From positions 1 through 64,000 of the forward strand of contig JANSJX010000041.1 of assembly GCA_026168455.1 (NCBI GenBank): DNA of 64,000 bases, in the 5' to 3' direction. Both the position numbers and the translations under genes were made by a program. Position 1 is the first letter of the stretch. Each line of letters begins with the position of its first letter. The notes under the pieces are model-generated. The model saw nothing but the letters and a program-made list of their open reading frames with translations. It was not told the origin of the DNA and did no database searches. This document shows, piece by piece, positions 53,420-62,322 of this stretch. The stretch comes from Theocolax elegans (Eukaryota > Arthropoda > Insecta > Hymenoptera > Cerocephalidae).

Positions 53420-55375
53420 TTATAATTGAAAGAAACTCTTCTCGCTGGTTGTGGCTGAGTCCTTAGGTACTACACTCCTAGTACTTGGTGTAGGATTGAT
53501 GTCCAAAACGTCTTCCTTTACTTTAGTTAGTAATTCTACGTTAGTAGGTTTGTTTATGTTTTCTTCTGGTTTTCTGCCTGCGTGGATTAAGCAATAAGCC
53601 AGTGAACTCCATACAGCTCCTAATAGATGAATGGACCATCCATAGACTTGGTGAAGTAGGTATCCATTGATTACCATACTAATAATCATTTTTATTCCAT
53701 GAATTATCACTAGAATTGCTATTACTCCGGCGCTGGCTGTACCAAAGGTGATAAATTTTCCCCATAGTCTTCCCCATGCTGATTCCACAATCTTTTCCAT
53801 AGCTTCATCGTTGAGTAGTTTACTAATGGTTCCTTCTTGATCAGAAATAGGATGTCCTTGCATTTCTCTCGCTACGTCATTTAATAACGCGGATTTTTCA
53901 ACAGGAAACATAATATGATCTCTTAATTGATTAAGATCACTCTCAGTATAAATACCGCTTGTAGCTAATGAGGATGGGTTGATATACTTCCATGTAGATT
54001 TCGTCAATGGTTTAATGATGATGGGGCTGTGAGCTTCAGTAACAGCTGGCAGAATTTTATACCATTCACTACCAACTTGATAATATGAAGGTAACAATTT
54101 ATTGCAAGATACTCTCGTTCCTTTTGCCTTGAGAACATGCGTTCTTGGTGTTAGAAATCTTGTGGTATTTTTATAAGAAACTTGTAACTCAGCATAACAA
54201 ACTGTATCTTCTTTTATCTTAACCTCAACAGGAACACATTTAATAACATGGACAACTTCTCCCGCAGTAACTGCCATATATCCTGGTCCCTTCATTAAAT
54301 TATAAGCAAATTGATCAGGTGCTTGAGTGGCGATAGCTAAGGAATTTTTAAGAGTTTGACGTTCTAAGTCACATTTTTGCATTAATACATCACGATAAAG
54401 TTGCTTAATTTGAGTTCTTAAATGTTTTTCAACGTATACAAACTTTGAATTAACATACGCAAAAATATCTAAATTAGTAACGCTTTTAGTAGTACGACTA
54501 GCAAAAGACTCACCCTTAATAGTTTCAAAAATTACTAACTTAGGATGTTCAGTACGCATAATAGTATAACCGCATACAGATTCTTCCTTACTAATAGATA
54601 ATGCGAAAGTAATATCTTGAGTAGATATGGAATATACCGTAGGTTCTCTTTCCGGTGAAAGATCAACAATTTTATTTGCGTATCCTTCATACAGAATACT
54701 AAATCGTGAAAATTTGCAGGAATCAACTGGAATTGGATTCCAAAAAGAATAACCATCTTCCATATCTAAACAAGAACCTTCAGATAAATGACACGAAGTA
54801 CCGGATTGTAAATATATCTTATTATTATTATTATCAACGCGCGCAACGTGAGTCTTGAGTGTAACCTTGACAATACCTTGAACGACGACTGATGGCCAGG
54901 ATCCATAGGGATCTGCGTAAGATGCTCCACTGCAGGAACCATCTTTATCTACAGTTCCAGCAAAAACCATAGGATAACTTGACGTTCTGTTTATTCTTAA
55001 GCCACTAATGATGCCGTTATAACCAATTTTTAAGATTCCGGTAGCATGTGCTTCTTGACATCTCTCACGACTTATGTCAAGGATGAATTCAGCTTGGCTA
55101 TTAACTACTTCTGAATTATAAGATTGCCATCCACAATAATAAGCAGTTCTGCGAATCTCCACTTTGCATTGTATTACGGAATTATCTAGGAATTCATTAA
55201 TTTGAAGTAACTGTAGGTGTTTTTTAGTTACGTTCAAATTATCACTTGGAATATCGCACGGTCCTACATCTAATAATGATAAGGTCGTAATATTTAACGA
55301 CCTAGCTCCGCAATCAAATCCTATTAACGCGTTGACCAAAGGTAGTAGAAATAAACATATTATAGGAGAATTCAT
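53420..55375 (-). CDS. env: Envelope glycoprotein, chuvirus-like
   Basis: 651 residues. The N-terminal signal peptide (about 1-17, CLFLLPLVNA) is followed by a Cys-rich ectodomain with many N-glycosylation sequons. A long helical/hydrophobic membrane region spans about 543-605, and the cytoplasmic tail is ~45 residues. The ectodomain pattern (start at FDCGARSLNITT, a central CGYTIMRTEHPKL block, then PGYMAVTAGEVVHVIKC) resembles glycoproteins of Chuviridae and their endogenous copies in insect genomes, judged from memory. I see no furin site or F-type fusion peptide of classical errantiviruses. The ATG follows a splice acceptor directly (TTCTGATTTCAG, AG at 55376-55377), so env is probably made from a spliced mRNA. 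It would mediate membrane fusion and cell entry. The frame is intact. Confidence 0.75.
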   Translation of the reverse strand: MNSPIICLFLLPLVNALIGFDCGARSLNITTLSLLDVGPCDIPSDNLNVTKKHLQLLQINEFLDNSVIQCKVEIRRTAYYCGWQSYNSEVVNSQAEFILDISRERCQEAHATGILKIGYNGIISGLRINRTSSYPMVFAGTVDKDGSCSGASYADPYGSWPSVVVQGIVKVTLKTHVARVDNNNNKIYLQSGTSCHLSEGSCLDMEDGYSFWNPIPVDSCKFSRFSILYEGYANKIVDLSPEREPTVYSISTQDITFALSISKEESVCGYTIMRTEHPKLVIFETIKGESFASRTTKSVTNLDIFAYVNSKFVYVEKHLRTQIKQLYRDVLMQKCDLERQTLKNSLAIATQAPDQFAYNLMKGPGYMAVTAGEVVHVIKCVPVEVKIKEDTVCYAELQVSYKNTTRFLTPRTHVLKAKGTRVSCNKLLPSYYQVGSEWYKILPAVTEAHSPIIIKPLTKSTWKYINPSSLATSGIYTESDLNQLRDHIMFPVEKSALLNDVAREMQGHPISDQEGTISKLLNDEAMEKIVESAWGRLWGKFITFGTASAGVIAILVIIHGIKMIISMVINGYLLHQVYGWSIHLLGAVWSSLAYCLIHAGRKPEENINKPTNVELLTKVKEDVLDINPTPSTRSVVPKDSATTSEKSFFQL

Positions 55376-55390
55376 CTGAAATCAGAAGGA
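55376..55390 (-). other. Env splice acceptor
   Basis: Pyrimidine-rich CCTTCTGATTTCAG immediately precedes the env ATG and lies just after the pol stop. Confidence 0.6.
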
Positions 55391-55404
55391 AATAAATTTG
55401 TTTT

Positions 55405-58400
55405 TCATTCTGAATCTAAGCGAACCTTTCTTTTCTTAGGTTTCAACTTCGATTCACGATTAATATAAGAAATTCTTAACCGATTAGCATGTACTATTTT
55501 TTGTTTTTTATAAAATTGAATTTTAATATTATTTTTATTGATTATTTCTAATATTTTATGAGGGCCAGTATAATGATCTCCGAACTTATTAGGTTTTGGT
55601 CCTTTTAGTAAGAATACAAAATCTCCTACTTTAAAATTTTTTTCATTTATTTTTCGGTCATAATATTCTTTAGATTTATGTTTACTTTGAACTAAATTAT
55701 CATAAGTTAATTTACGTATCCCATTTAATCTTGTTACTAGTTCCTTGATATATCCTTGATAAGTAGGTAATAAATCTGCTTCTCTTAAAGGTTCATTTGA
55801 TGGTAATCTTGCCAAAAATCCGAATACAACTTCAAATGGTGTATGTCTCGTACTTTCATGTACACAGGTATTATAATTTAATATTGCTATTTCGACCCAT
55901 TGATCCCAATTATTATCCTTTTCGGTGTATTGTTTTAAAAATTCACCCAGAGCATGGTGTGAACGTTCAAGTGCCCCATTAGATTGTGCGTGGAACGATG
56001 TCGTTTTAATTTGTTTAATCTTGAATCGTTTCGCAACCCTCTGCATTAACGAACTTAAAAAGTTACGCCCTTGGTCTGTTAAAATGACCCGAGGAGCTCC
56101 GAAAATACACAAAAATCTTTTAATAAATGCGTCAGCTATAGTTGAAGCTAATGCATTTGGTAAAGGTACCGCTACACAAAACTTTGATAATTGATCTTGA
56201 ATAGTTAGTATATATTCATTATTCAAAGTAGTTTTACATAATGGTCCAACAATATCTAAGGCCACCTTCGAAAACACAGTTCCAGGTGTATCCGTTATTA
56301 CCATAGGTTGCTTTGTTTTTAATCTAACTAATTTCTTGAGTTGACATTCTAAACATTGCTGTATTCGCCTTTGTATATCTCCCTTAAGATTTTCCCAATA
56401 ATAATACTGTCTTACTCTGTTAAATGTTTTAGATACACCTCTATGTCCACCGATAGGAGATGTATGAAATTCGTAAAATATACTATCTCTTTTATCTTGA
56501 GGAACATATTGTAAAGTTCCTTTACAAACAATTATCTTTATATTATATTCTTGAAATATAGATTTAATCATATCTATAATATCGCTCCATGGTAAATTCT
56601 CGATATATTTATTTTTAGCAATACTAATTTGACTAATGTTTTTATCTTTTAATGCTTTGCATAGGTTATTAAGTGCTTTATATATATTTGACTTAATAAT
56701 TGACTGGGATTCAAATTCATTTCCTCGTATGCTTAATCCAAAATAATATTTATTATTTGATTTTTTATATTCGGAAAAACTTCCAATACCAACATTTTGT
56801 TTTTCAGGTATTATATTTCTTTTTATCAATTTTTCTGCTCCAATGTCACATGGTTTACCATTGGATGTTATAAAGTAAATTATATTATCATTTCTATATT
56901 CTAATAATTCTTTTGTTTCAACAATATTAAATTTTATATCAATTTTTTCTTCTTTATTCATTTTTTGAGAATCTTCAGAGTCTTCAGTTTCACTATTTTC
57001 AGATATACTTTCTTCTTGTCCTTTTATAGGTTTCCTTTTCTTGTAATATTCTTCCATAAATGATGTTTCAACATCATTATTAATTGAATTATATTCATGT
57101 TGAAGATTTGTAACTTCATTATTTTCATTATTTATAATACTTGCTTCAATATCTCCATCACTTAACTCGCTTTCTTCATAATTTATTGTTTTATTATTAT
57201 ATCTCTTTAAAATTGATCTAGATTGATTATTTTGATTATTCTCCTTGTTAATTATATCTTCTTCTTTTAATAATTCTTCATTTTCTTTTATTTGATCACA
57301 AATTTTTGATTCTTCAGTTTTTGATTTATTAAAATTTTTATTTTTAACATTTTTATTCCTTTTGTTTGGTTTGTTAATTACTTGACATTTCTCCCTTTCA
57401 TCAGTTTGTTTTTCTTTATCTTCTAATTTCTTTTGTCTCCTAGTTACAACATTTACATCAAATTTTTCTACTGGGTTTCTAGACAGGGCGTCAGCATTTA
57501 CATTTAGCTTCCCAGGTTTATATAAAATATTATAATCATATTCAGAAAGTTTAAATCTCCATTTCTGAACTCTAGTATTTAACTCTGCAGATTGAAACCA
57601 AATTAACGGTCTATGATCTGTTATAATTGTAAATTTTCTGCAAAAAATATATGGCCTAAAAGTTTTTACACTGTGTATCATAGCTAAAGCTTCTTTTTCG
57701 TAAGTATCATATCGAAGTTCAGGGCCTCTTAATACTCTTGATGTATAAGCAATTGGTTTATCCTTACCAATCTCTCCTTGAGATAAAATACCTCCTACTG
57801 CATAACCAGATGCATCCGTAGTTATTAGAAACGGTTTACTCATATCTGGAAATTGTAATAAAGGTGCTGTACATAATGCATTTTTTAATGTTTGAAAAGA
57901 TTGTTCAATTTCTTCATTCCAAACAAAATTTTCTTCTTTTTGCAAAAGCTTAGTCATTGGTTTAGCTATTTTCGCGAAATCTTTAATAAATCTCCTATAA
58001 TAACCTGCTAGTCCTAAAAATTGCTTAATATTTTTCCTATTCTTTGGCCTTGGATATTCTTTAACAGCTTCAATTTTCTTTGGATCTGGGTTTAAACCTT
58101 TTTCACTTAAAATATGTCCTAAGTAGGTAACTTCTCTTTTTAATAATTCACATTTTTCTGGCTCTAATTTCCAATTGGCTTTTCTAAGTCTGTCCATAAC
58201 TAAATTAAATAATCTTTCATGTTCTTCTAAAGATTTTGCATATATAACAATATCATCCATATACACAAAAACTCCTTTTCCAATTAAACCTGCTAATGTA
58301 ATTGACATAGCTTTTTGGTATTCAATTCCTGCACAACGTAGTCCAAATGGCATCCTGATAAACTCGTAATGTCCATTAGGAGTAGAGAATGCGGTCTTAT

Positions 58401-59496
58401 GAGCATCTTTTTCATCTAGCATAATTTGATGAAAACCAGCTACACAATCAATAACACTATAAAATTTTCCATGTCCGATCTGATCAAATATATCTGTTAT
58501 ATTTGGTAATGGAAAATTTTGAGGAATCGTTTTTTCATTTAATGGACGAAAATCTAATACTACTCGCCATTTTGGTTTTCCATCTGAACCTGCTTTCTTA
58601 GGTACTACCCATAAACTAGTATTATATCCTGAACTAGATGGTCTTATAATGCCTTTTTTTAATAAATCCTGCACTTGTCTTTCTACCTCTTCTTTTAAGG
58701 CATGTGGTAAACGATATTGTTTTGTATTAACTGGTAGATCATCTGTTGTTGGTATCTTATGTGTAGTTATATTAGTAGCTGTTAATTCGTCTCCCTCTAA
58801 ATGAAATCTATCTGCATTTCTTTCAATTAATTTAAGAGCTTGTTCTAATTCTTCACCCTTTAAATGATCTAATTTAATTTTTTCTTTTAACAAACAAACA
58901 CGATTTGTAATTTTACATATTTTAACATTACCATCTATATTTCCCTGAGATTTAATAAAATATACCTTTATATTAATTTGTAAATTATCATTATCTACAT
59001 TTAATAATTCAAATGTCTCTATATCCGATATTTGTTTAGTATATAGATTAGATAAATTTGTAAATTGAGTCGCATAATCGGATAGAACTATATTATTATT
59101 TTTAATTACGTTTTCTTTATTTAAATTATCTTGTGAATTTATAATCTTTATATTATTTTTATTAATCAGAAACATATTTAAATTAAAGTCTATTATTGCC
59201 ATTGATTTTTCGAAAAATTCCGCACCAATTATTCCGTCACTATTAATAGCAAAATTATCAGGTATTACCTGAAACTTTATTTTTTCATCATATATAGTAA
59301 ATTCTACTAACCCAAGAGTTTTCTCGAGTTGACCACTAATTCCCATTAAATATACCGATTCATTTGCATTTATTACACAATCTTCTGGTATTAAACTTTC
59401 TTTTATTAAATTACCTTCAGCACCGGTGTCTAATAAGAATTGAGTAACTGATTTTGAATTGGGTTTATAAATATTAATATACGGTAAACAGTTCAT
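55405..59496 (-). CDS. pol: Pol: protease 2, RT, RNase H, macrodomain, integrase
   Basis: 1363 codons. Retropepsin at ~1-110 (LLDTGAEGN, Asp23; DGIIGAEF). RT at ~255-470 (WRVVLDFRPLN, FYSVIDCVAGFHQ, MPFGLRCAG, VYMDD at ~411-414). RNase H at ~550-670 (TDASGYAVGG ~561, YEKEALA, ITDHRPL, NADALSR). A Lys/Glu/Asn-rich linker follows (~675-850), then a macrodomain-like module at ~853-992 (NDNIIYFITSNGKPCDIGAE, KLIKRN, then LPWSDIIDMIKSIFQ, IKIIVCKG). Integrase: zinc-binding HHCC at ~1008-1050 (GHRGVSKTF, CLECQ) and core D1081, D1141, E1177, giving the D,D35E spacing; the chromodomain-less tail ends in KPKKRKVRLDSE. The first Met is only the start of the open frame: the reading frame is open upstream to the protease-1 region at about 59634. 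Fusion of a macrodomain into pol is unusual. Confidence 0.92.
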   Translation of the reverse strand: MNCLPYINIYKPNSKSVTQFLLDTGAEGNLIKESLIPEDCVINANESVYLMGISGQLEKTLGLVEFTIYDEKIKFQVIPDNFAINSDGIIGAEFFEKSMAIIDFNLNMFLINKNNIKIINSQDNLNKENVIKNNNIVLSDYATQFTNLSNLYTKQISDIETFELLNVDNDNLQINIKVYFIKSQGNIDGNVKICKITNRVCLLKEKIKLDHLKGEELEQALKLIERNADRFHLEGDELTATNITTHKIPTTDDLPVNTKQYRLPHALKEEVERQVQDLLKKGIIRPSSSGYNTSLWVVPKKAGSDGKPKWRVVLDFRPLNEKTIPQNFPLPNITDIFDQIGHGKFYSVIDCVAGFHQIMLDEKDAHKTAFSTPNGHYEFIRMPFGLRCAGIEYQKAMSITLAGLIGKGVFVYMDDIVIYAKSLEEHERLFNLVMDRLRKANWKLEPEKCELLKREVTYLGHILSEKGLNPDPKKIEAVKEYPRPKNRKNIKQFLGLAGYYRRFIKDFAKIAKPMTKLLQKEENFVWNEEIEQSFQTLKNALCTAPLLQFPDMSKPFLITTDASGYAVGGILSQGEIGKDKPIAYTSRVLRGPELRYDTYEKEALAMIHSVKTFRPYIFCRKFTIITDHRPLIWFQSAELNTRVQKWRFKLSEYDYNILYKPGKLNVNADALSRNPVEKFDVNVVTRRQKKLEDKEKQTDEREKCQVINKPNKRNKNVKNKNFNKSKTEESKICDQIKENEELLKEEDIINKENNQNNQSRSILKRYNNKTINYEESELSDGDIEASIINNENNEVTNLQHEYNSINNDVETSFMEEYYKKRKPIKGQEESISENSETEDSEDSQKMNKEEKIDIKFNIVETKELLEYRNDNIIYFITSNGKPCDIGAEKLIKRNIIPEKQNVGIGSFSEYKKSNNKYYFGLSIRGNEFESQSIIKSNIYKALNNLCKALKDKNISQISIAKNKYIENLPWSDIIDMIKSIFQEYNIKIIVCKGTLQYVPQDKRDSIFYEFHTSPIGGHRGVSKTFNRVRQYYYWENLKGDIQRRIQQCLECQLKKLVRLKTKQPMVITDTPGTVFSKVALDIVGPLCKTTLNNEYILTIQDQLSKFCVAVPLPNALASTIADAFIKRFLCIFGAPRVILTDQGRNFLSSLMQRVAKRFKIKQIKTTSFHAQSNGALERSHHALGEFLKQYTEKDNNWDQWVEIAILNYNTCVHESTRHTPFEVVFGFLARLPSNEPLREADLLPTYQGYIKELVTRLNGIRKLTYDNLVQSKHKSKEYYDRKINEKNFKVGDFVFLLKGPKPNKFGDHYTGPHKILEIINKNNIKIQFYKKQKIVHANRLRISYINRESKLKPKKRKVRLDSE
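56520..56940 (-). other. Macrodomain (TARG1/OARD1-like) inside pol
   Basis: About 140 residues between RNase H and the integrase zinc domain. It has the alternating beta/alpha plan of ADP-ribose-binding macrodomains: a leading strand and NDNIIYFIT, the IGAEKLIKRN helix, a G-S-F-S-E-Y-K loop, NNKYYFGLSI, a helix KALNNLCKAL, strand ISQISIAKN, LPWSDIIDMIKSIFQEYN and the closing strand IKIIVCKG. The C-terminal LPW helix-strand is the clearest match to TARG1/OARD1. The Gly-Cys-Gly-Leu-Asp catalytic loop of that family is replaced by NKYIEN, so hydrolase activity is doubtful and binding or a structural role is more likely. Based on memory of the fold, without a search. Confidence 0.7.
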
Positions 59497-59612
59497 ATTT
59501 GATAGATTAAGATTTACGACTCTACCAGTTTTTACGCGAAAATTAGGATTATTATTTTGATTAAAACTTACTTCTTGATTATTAATTATTAAATTTTTAT
59601 TTTTAAAATCAA

Positions 59613-59972
59613 TTATTGACTTACTATCATAAAAAATTTTGAGCCTAATATCCCACTGTAAGGTATCGGAAAATTATTTTCTACTACGTAAAATTTAGTT
59701 ACATGATTGAATATATTTAAATTTACGGTTCCTAAAGTTTCAATAGCTATATTAGAAATTCCCGTTAAAATAACATTTTCATTCAAATTTATATTTATAT
59801 CGTCCGGTAAAAATCCTATTCTAATTACATTTCCCTGAGAACCTGTATCTAGCATAAGGTCGATTATTTTATTTGTCTTTAAATCCTTTATTGATATATA
59901 CGGGATAAGTTTACTAGCGGTTTCTAATTCAATGGTAAAAGTTCGGTAAATACGTCTTGAGTTTGAATGCAA
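59613..59972 (-). CDS. pro: Protease 1 (first of two tandem retropepsin domains)
   Basis: 119-codon frame overlapping the gag 3' end by 49 nt in the -1 frame, as expected for gag-pro frameshifting. It carries LMLDTGSQGN (Asp42) and the second-loop signature SGILGSKF at ~105. It aligns along its whole length with the protease at the start of pol (DTGSQGN/DTGAEGN, ENVILTGIS/ESVYLMGIS, ETLGTVNL/KTLGLVEF, SGILGSKF/DGIIGAEF). The frame meets TAA just after a T6 run (59631-59636); the -1 frame is open through to pol, so either one base was gained or lost here or a second frameshift is used. Confidence 0.85.
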   Translation of the reverse strand: MHSNSRRIYRTFTIELETASKLIPYISIKDLKTNKIIDLMLDTGSQGNVIRIGFLPDDININLNENVILTGISNIAIETLGTVNLNIFNHVTKFYVVENNFPIPYSGILGSKFFMIVSQ

Positions 59973-61657
59973 TTGGTTGAACGCGTTGCATTTGGTGTAG
60001 TCTCCCTTACCGCGTTCGCTTGCTGGAGACCCATCGCGTTTCCCGACTGAGTTCTCTCATTATATTGTTTTTTTCTACAAACTGAGATATCATGACCTAC
60101 GGTTTTACAATAATCACAAGTCTTAACTTCCCCATTTCTTTTATCTCTACATGTGGCTGCTGTATGACCTATACGTTGACAAATTTGGCACGATAATTTA
60201 GCTCTGGCCTCAAACTGATTTTTAAAGAAACAATTCTCTGCTAAATGACCGGGTTTACTACATACTTGACAGTTAGACATAACTACTCTACACTGGGCAG
60301 CTGTATGACCGGGTTTATTACATCTTTGACACGAAAAATTAATATTATTTTGTCTCTTAAAAACCTTATTACATTTATCTGCCAAATGTCCAGGCAAGTG
60401 ACATAATTGGCATTTAATAGTACAATTACTAGACGTATGTCCAAATCGATTACACGATTGACATTTAATATTTGCTTGATTTTTTAAAGAATAACATTTA
60501 TCGGCCGTATTCCCATTACGTTTACAAAGCTGACAAACATTTGTAGGTTGAGATTTAAATTTACAATTATTATTATCATGCCCTTCCTTTTTACATATTG
60601 TACAAGTATATACTGGTTTTTTTATTGCCTTTACATTGGAACTTGAATCTATCTTATCTTTATTTCGATGTCTTAACGCAAGTTGAGCTTCTAATATTTT
60701 TTCAGCTTTAATCGCATTTCTCACAATATTAGTCATATCATCAGCATTCTCTAATTTATTTTCAATTTCTGGTTTTAAACCGCGTTTAAAACTTTCTATT
60801 ATATTTTTCTCTACTGAAGTTCTAAAAACATCATCTATTGTATTATTATTATTTAATTTATGTACATCAGTTATTCTTCTACCTATATCTCGAATCCGAT
60901 TTGCGAATGATATAACTGATTCGTCATCTCTTTGAAATTCATGGCCTAAATCTCCTTGTAATTGTTGTACAGTTTTTGCAGGGAAATAAATATTTTTTAT
61001 AAATTCTTTTAGTGAATCGACATTTTTAAATGATTGCCCATGAATTGCTCTGCGTGCTTCACCAGTTATTTTTGATCGCAACAATTTAGTTAAATTTAAT
61101 TCATTTTCTGGACCTATCATTTCTTTGGCTTCGTCACAGCCTTCAAAAAATAAACTAATAGATGAACTGCTTCCATCGAATTCAGGTACTATTTTTAACG
61201 CGTCTTTTAAAGGTACTGCTTGAATAACAGTATTCATTTTTGGCTCCGTATTATTAGCTGTAGTAGCCATTTTAACGTTATTTCTATAGTTATCTAATTG
61301 GTTTTTATCTTGCTTCTTTTGATCCTTAAGTTTTTGTAATTTTAAATTTTCAATCTCTTCTTGCCTTTTTAATACTAATTCCTTTTCTAACCTCGCTTCT
61401 TCAATTCGTTTTTGTATCTCTATTTCCCTATTCCTACGTTCTATTTCCCTTTCGGAATCACTCAATTCTTCGCTTGATTGTTCGGTGTCAGAAAGAATAT
61501 TAAATGACTTATTATATTCTAAAAAGAAATCCTTCGCAGGTACAAACTCTTTGTCTATACTGGGTTCTAATTCTTTCGACCTATCAAAGTTAATATTTTC
61601 TACTATTTCTTTCTCTTTCCTACTTTTACTCCTAGTTCTTCTCGGACTATTACTCAT
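59924..61657 (-). CDS. gag: Gag with eight CCHC-type zinc knuckles
   Basis: 577 residues. The basic N-terminus (PRRTRSKSRKEKE) is followed by a long charged coiled coil at ~70-125 (EIERRNREIEIQKRIEEARL). The capsid-like region at ~150-335 (VPEFDGSSSSISLFFEGCDE, ITGEARRAI, FANRIRDIGRRI, FKRGLKPEIENKL) matches Ty3/gypsy capsids. Eight knuckles lie at ~350-530, from CTICKKEGHDNNNC to CDYCKTVGHDISVC; the second reads CQLCKRNGNTADKC, with Asn in place of His. One or two knuckles are usual in this family. Its ATG lies one codon after an in-frame stop that ends the preceding 98-codon ORF. It packages element RNA and forms the core. Confidence 0.9.
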   Translation of the reverse strand: MSNSPRRTRSKSRKEKEIVENINFDRSKELEPSIDKEFVPAKDFFLEYNKSFNILSDTEQSSEELSDSEREIERRNREIEIQKRIEEARLEKELVLKRQEEIENLKLQKLKDQKKQDKNQLDNYRNNVKMATTANNTEPKMNTVIQAVPLKDALKIVPEFDGSSSSISLFFEGCDEAKEMIGPENELNLTKLLRSKITGEARRAIHGQSFKNVDSLKEFIKNIYFPAKTVQQLQGDLGHEFQRDDESVISFANRIRDIGRRITDVHKLNNNNTIDDVFRTSVEKNIIESFKRGLKPEIENKLENADDMTNIVRNAIKAEKILEAQLALRHRNKDKIDSSSNVKAIKKPVYTCTICKKEGHDNNNCKFKSQPTNVCQLCKRNGNTADKCYSLKNQANIKCQSCNRFGHTSSNCTIKCQLCHLPGHLADKCNKVFKRQNNINFSCQRCNKPGHTAAQCRVVMSNCQVCSKPGHLAENCFFKNQFEARAKLSCQICQRIGHTAATCRDKRNGEVKTCDYCKTVGHDISVCRKKQYNERTQSGNAMGLQQANAVRETTPNATRSTNCIQTQDVFTELLPLN

Positions 61658-61660
61658 TAA

Positions 61661-61957
61661 TTACTTCAATTTTAAATTTTTCATTAAAGTTTCTATATTC
61701 CTAATCGCGGCTTCCTGTTCTAAAAACGTACTCTGGTATTCTGCTAATAAAATTTTTGTTTCTGCATTGGATTTAGAAAGAGCTTCCATCCATTTAAAGA
61801 AAAATCCTAATTTTCTCTCAATTCTCTCAATTTTACAACGTAATATCATACAATTAATTGCTAATGTTTGACCGTTGTCATCAAGCGATTCTAATTGTTC
61901 ATTAATTTCCGTGTATCGATTTTCTGAAAATCCTGTTACAACTCTTCGTAAAGACAT
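61661..61957 (-). CDS. Small ORF 3 upstream of gag (98 aa, coiled coil)
   Basis: Starts MSLRRVVTGF. Much of the rest is predicted helical (EQLESLDDNGQTLAINCMIL, WMEALSKSNAETKILLAEYQ). It is in the same frame as gag and separated from it by TAA and one codon, so readthrough would give an N-terminally extended gag. No family recognised. Open length and tight spacing make coding likely. Confidence 0.55.
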   Translation of the reverse strand: MSLRRVVTGFSENRYTEINEQLESLDDNGQTLAINCMILRCKIERIERKLGFFFKWMEALSKSNAETKILLAEYQSTFLEQEAAIRNIETLMKNLKLK

Positions 61958-61976
61958 TTAATAAAAAAAAAAAAAA

Positions 61977-62282
61977 TTATTTATTTAAATCTAAAACTCT
62001 GAATTGCTCAATTAATTCATCGACAGAATTATTTCTGCTACCAATTATACTATTGATCTCATTAATAATTTCTTTTATATCATGGTCAATTTTACTTAAA
62101 TTGTTTATTTTTAAAGTATATATATTAAGTTTCTTTTCAACTTTATCAAATTTCTTTAAAAGTACATAATAATAATGATATAATTTACTATAATAAGTAC
62201 TTAATTCGACAACGTAATCATTAATATCAGCTAATTGATCTTCTGTACCTTCAAAAATAATCTTTATAAAATCAGGCGTCAT
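61977..62282 (-). CDS. Small ORF 2 upstream of gag (101 aa, helical)
   Basis: Starts MTPDFIKIIFEGTEDQLADI, then a Tyr-rich segment (YYSKLYHYYYVLLKKFDKVE) and a coiled coil (KIDHDIKEIINEINSIIG). Lies 19 nt upstream of small ORF 3 and in a different frame. Function unknown; it could be a matrix-like or accessory protein. Confidence 0.5.
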   Translation of the reverse strand: MTPDFIKIIFEGTEDQLADINDYVVELSTYYSKLYHYYYVLLKKFDKVEKKLNIYTLKINNLSKIDHDIKEIINEINSIIGSRNNSVDELIEQFRVLDLNK

Positions 62283-62322
62283 ATAACTAATTATTAAATT
62301 AATATTTGTTACTATTGCTAAA

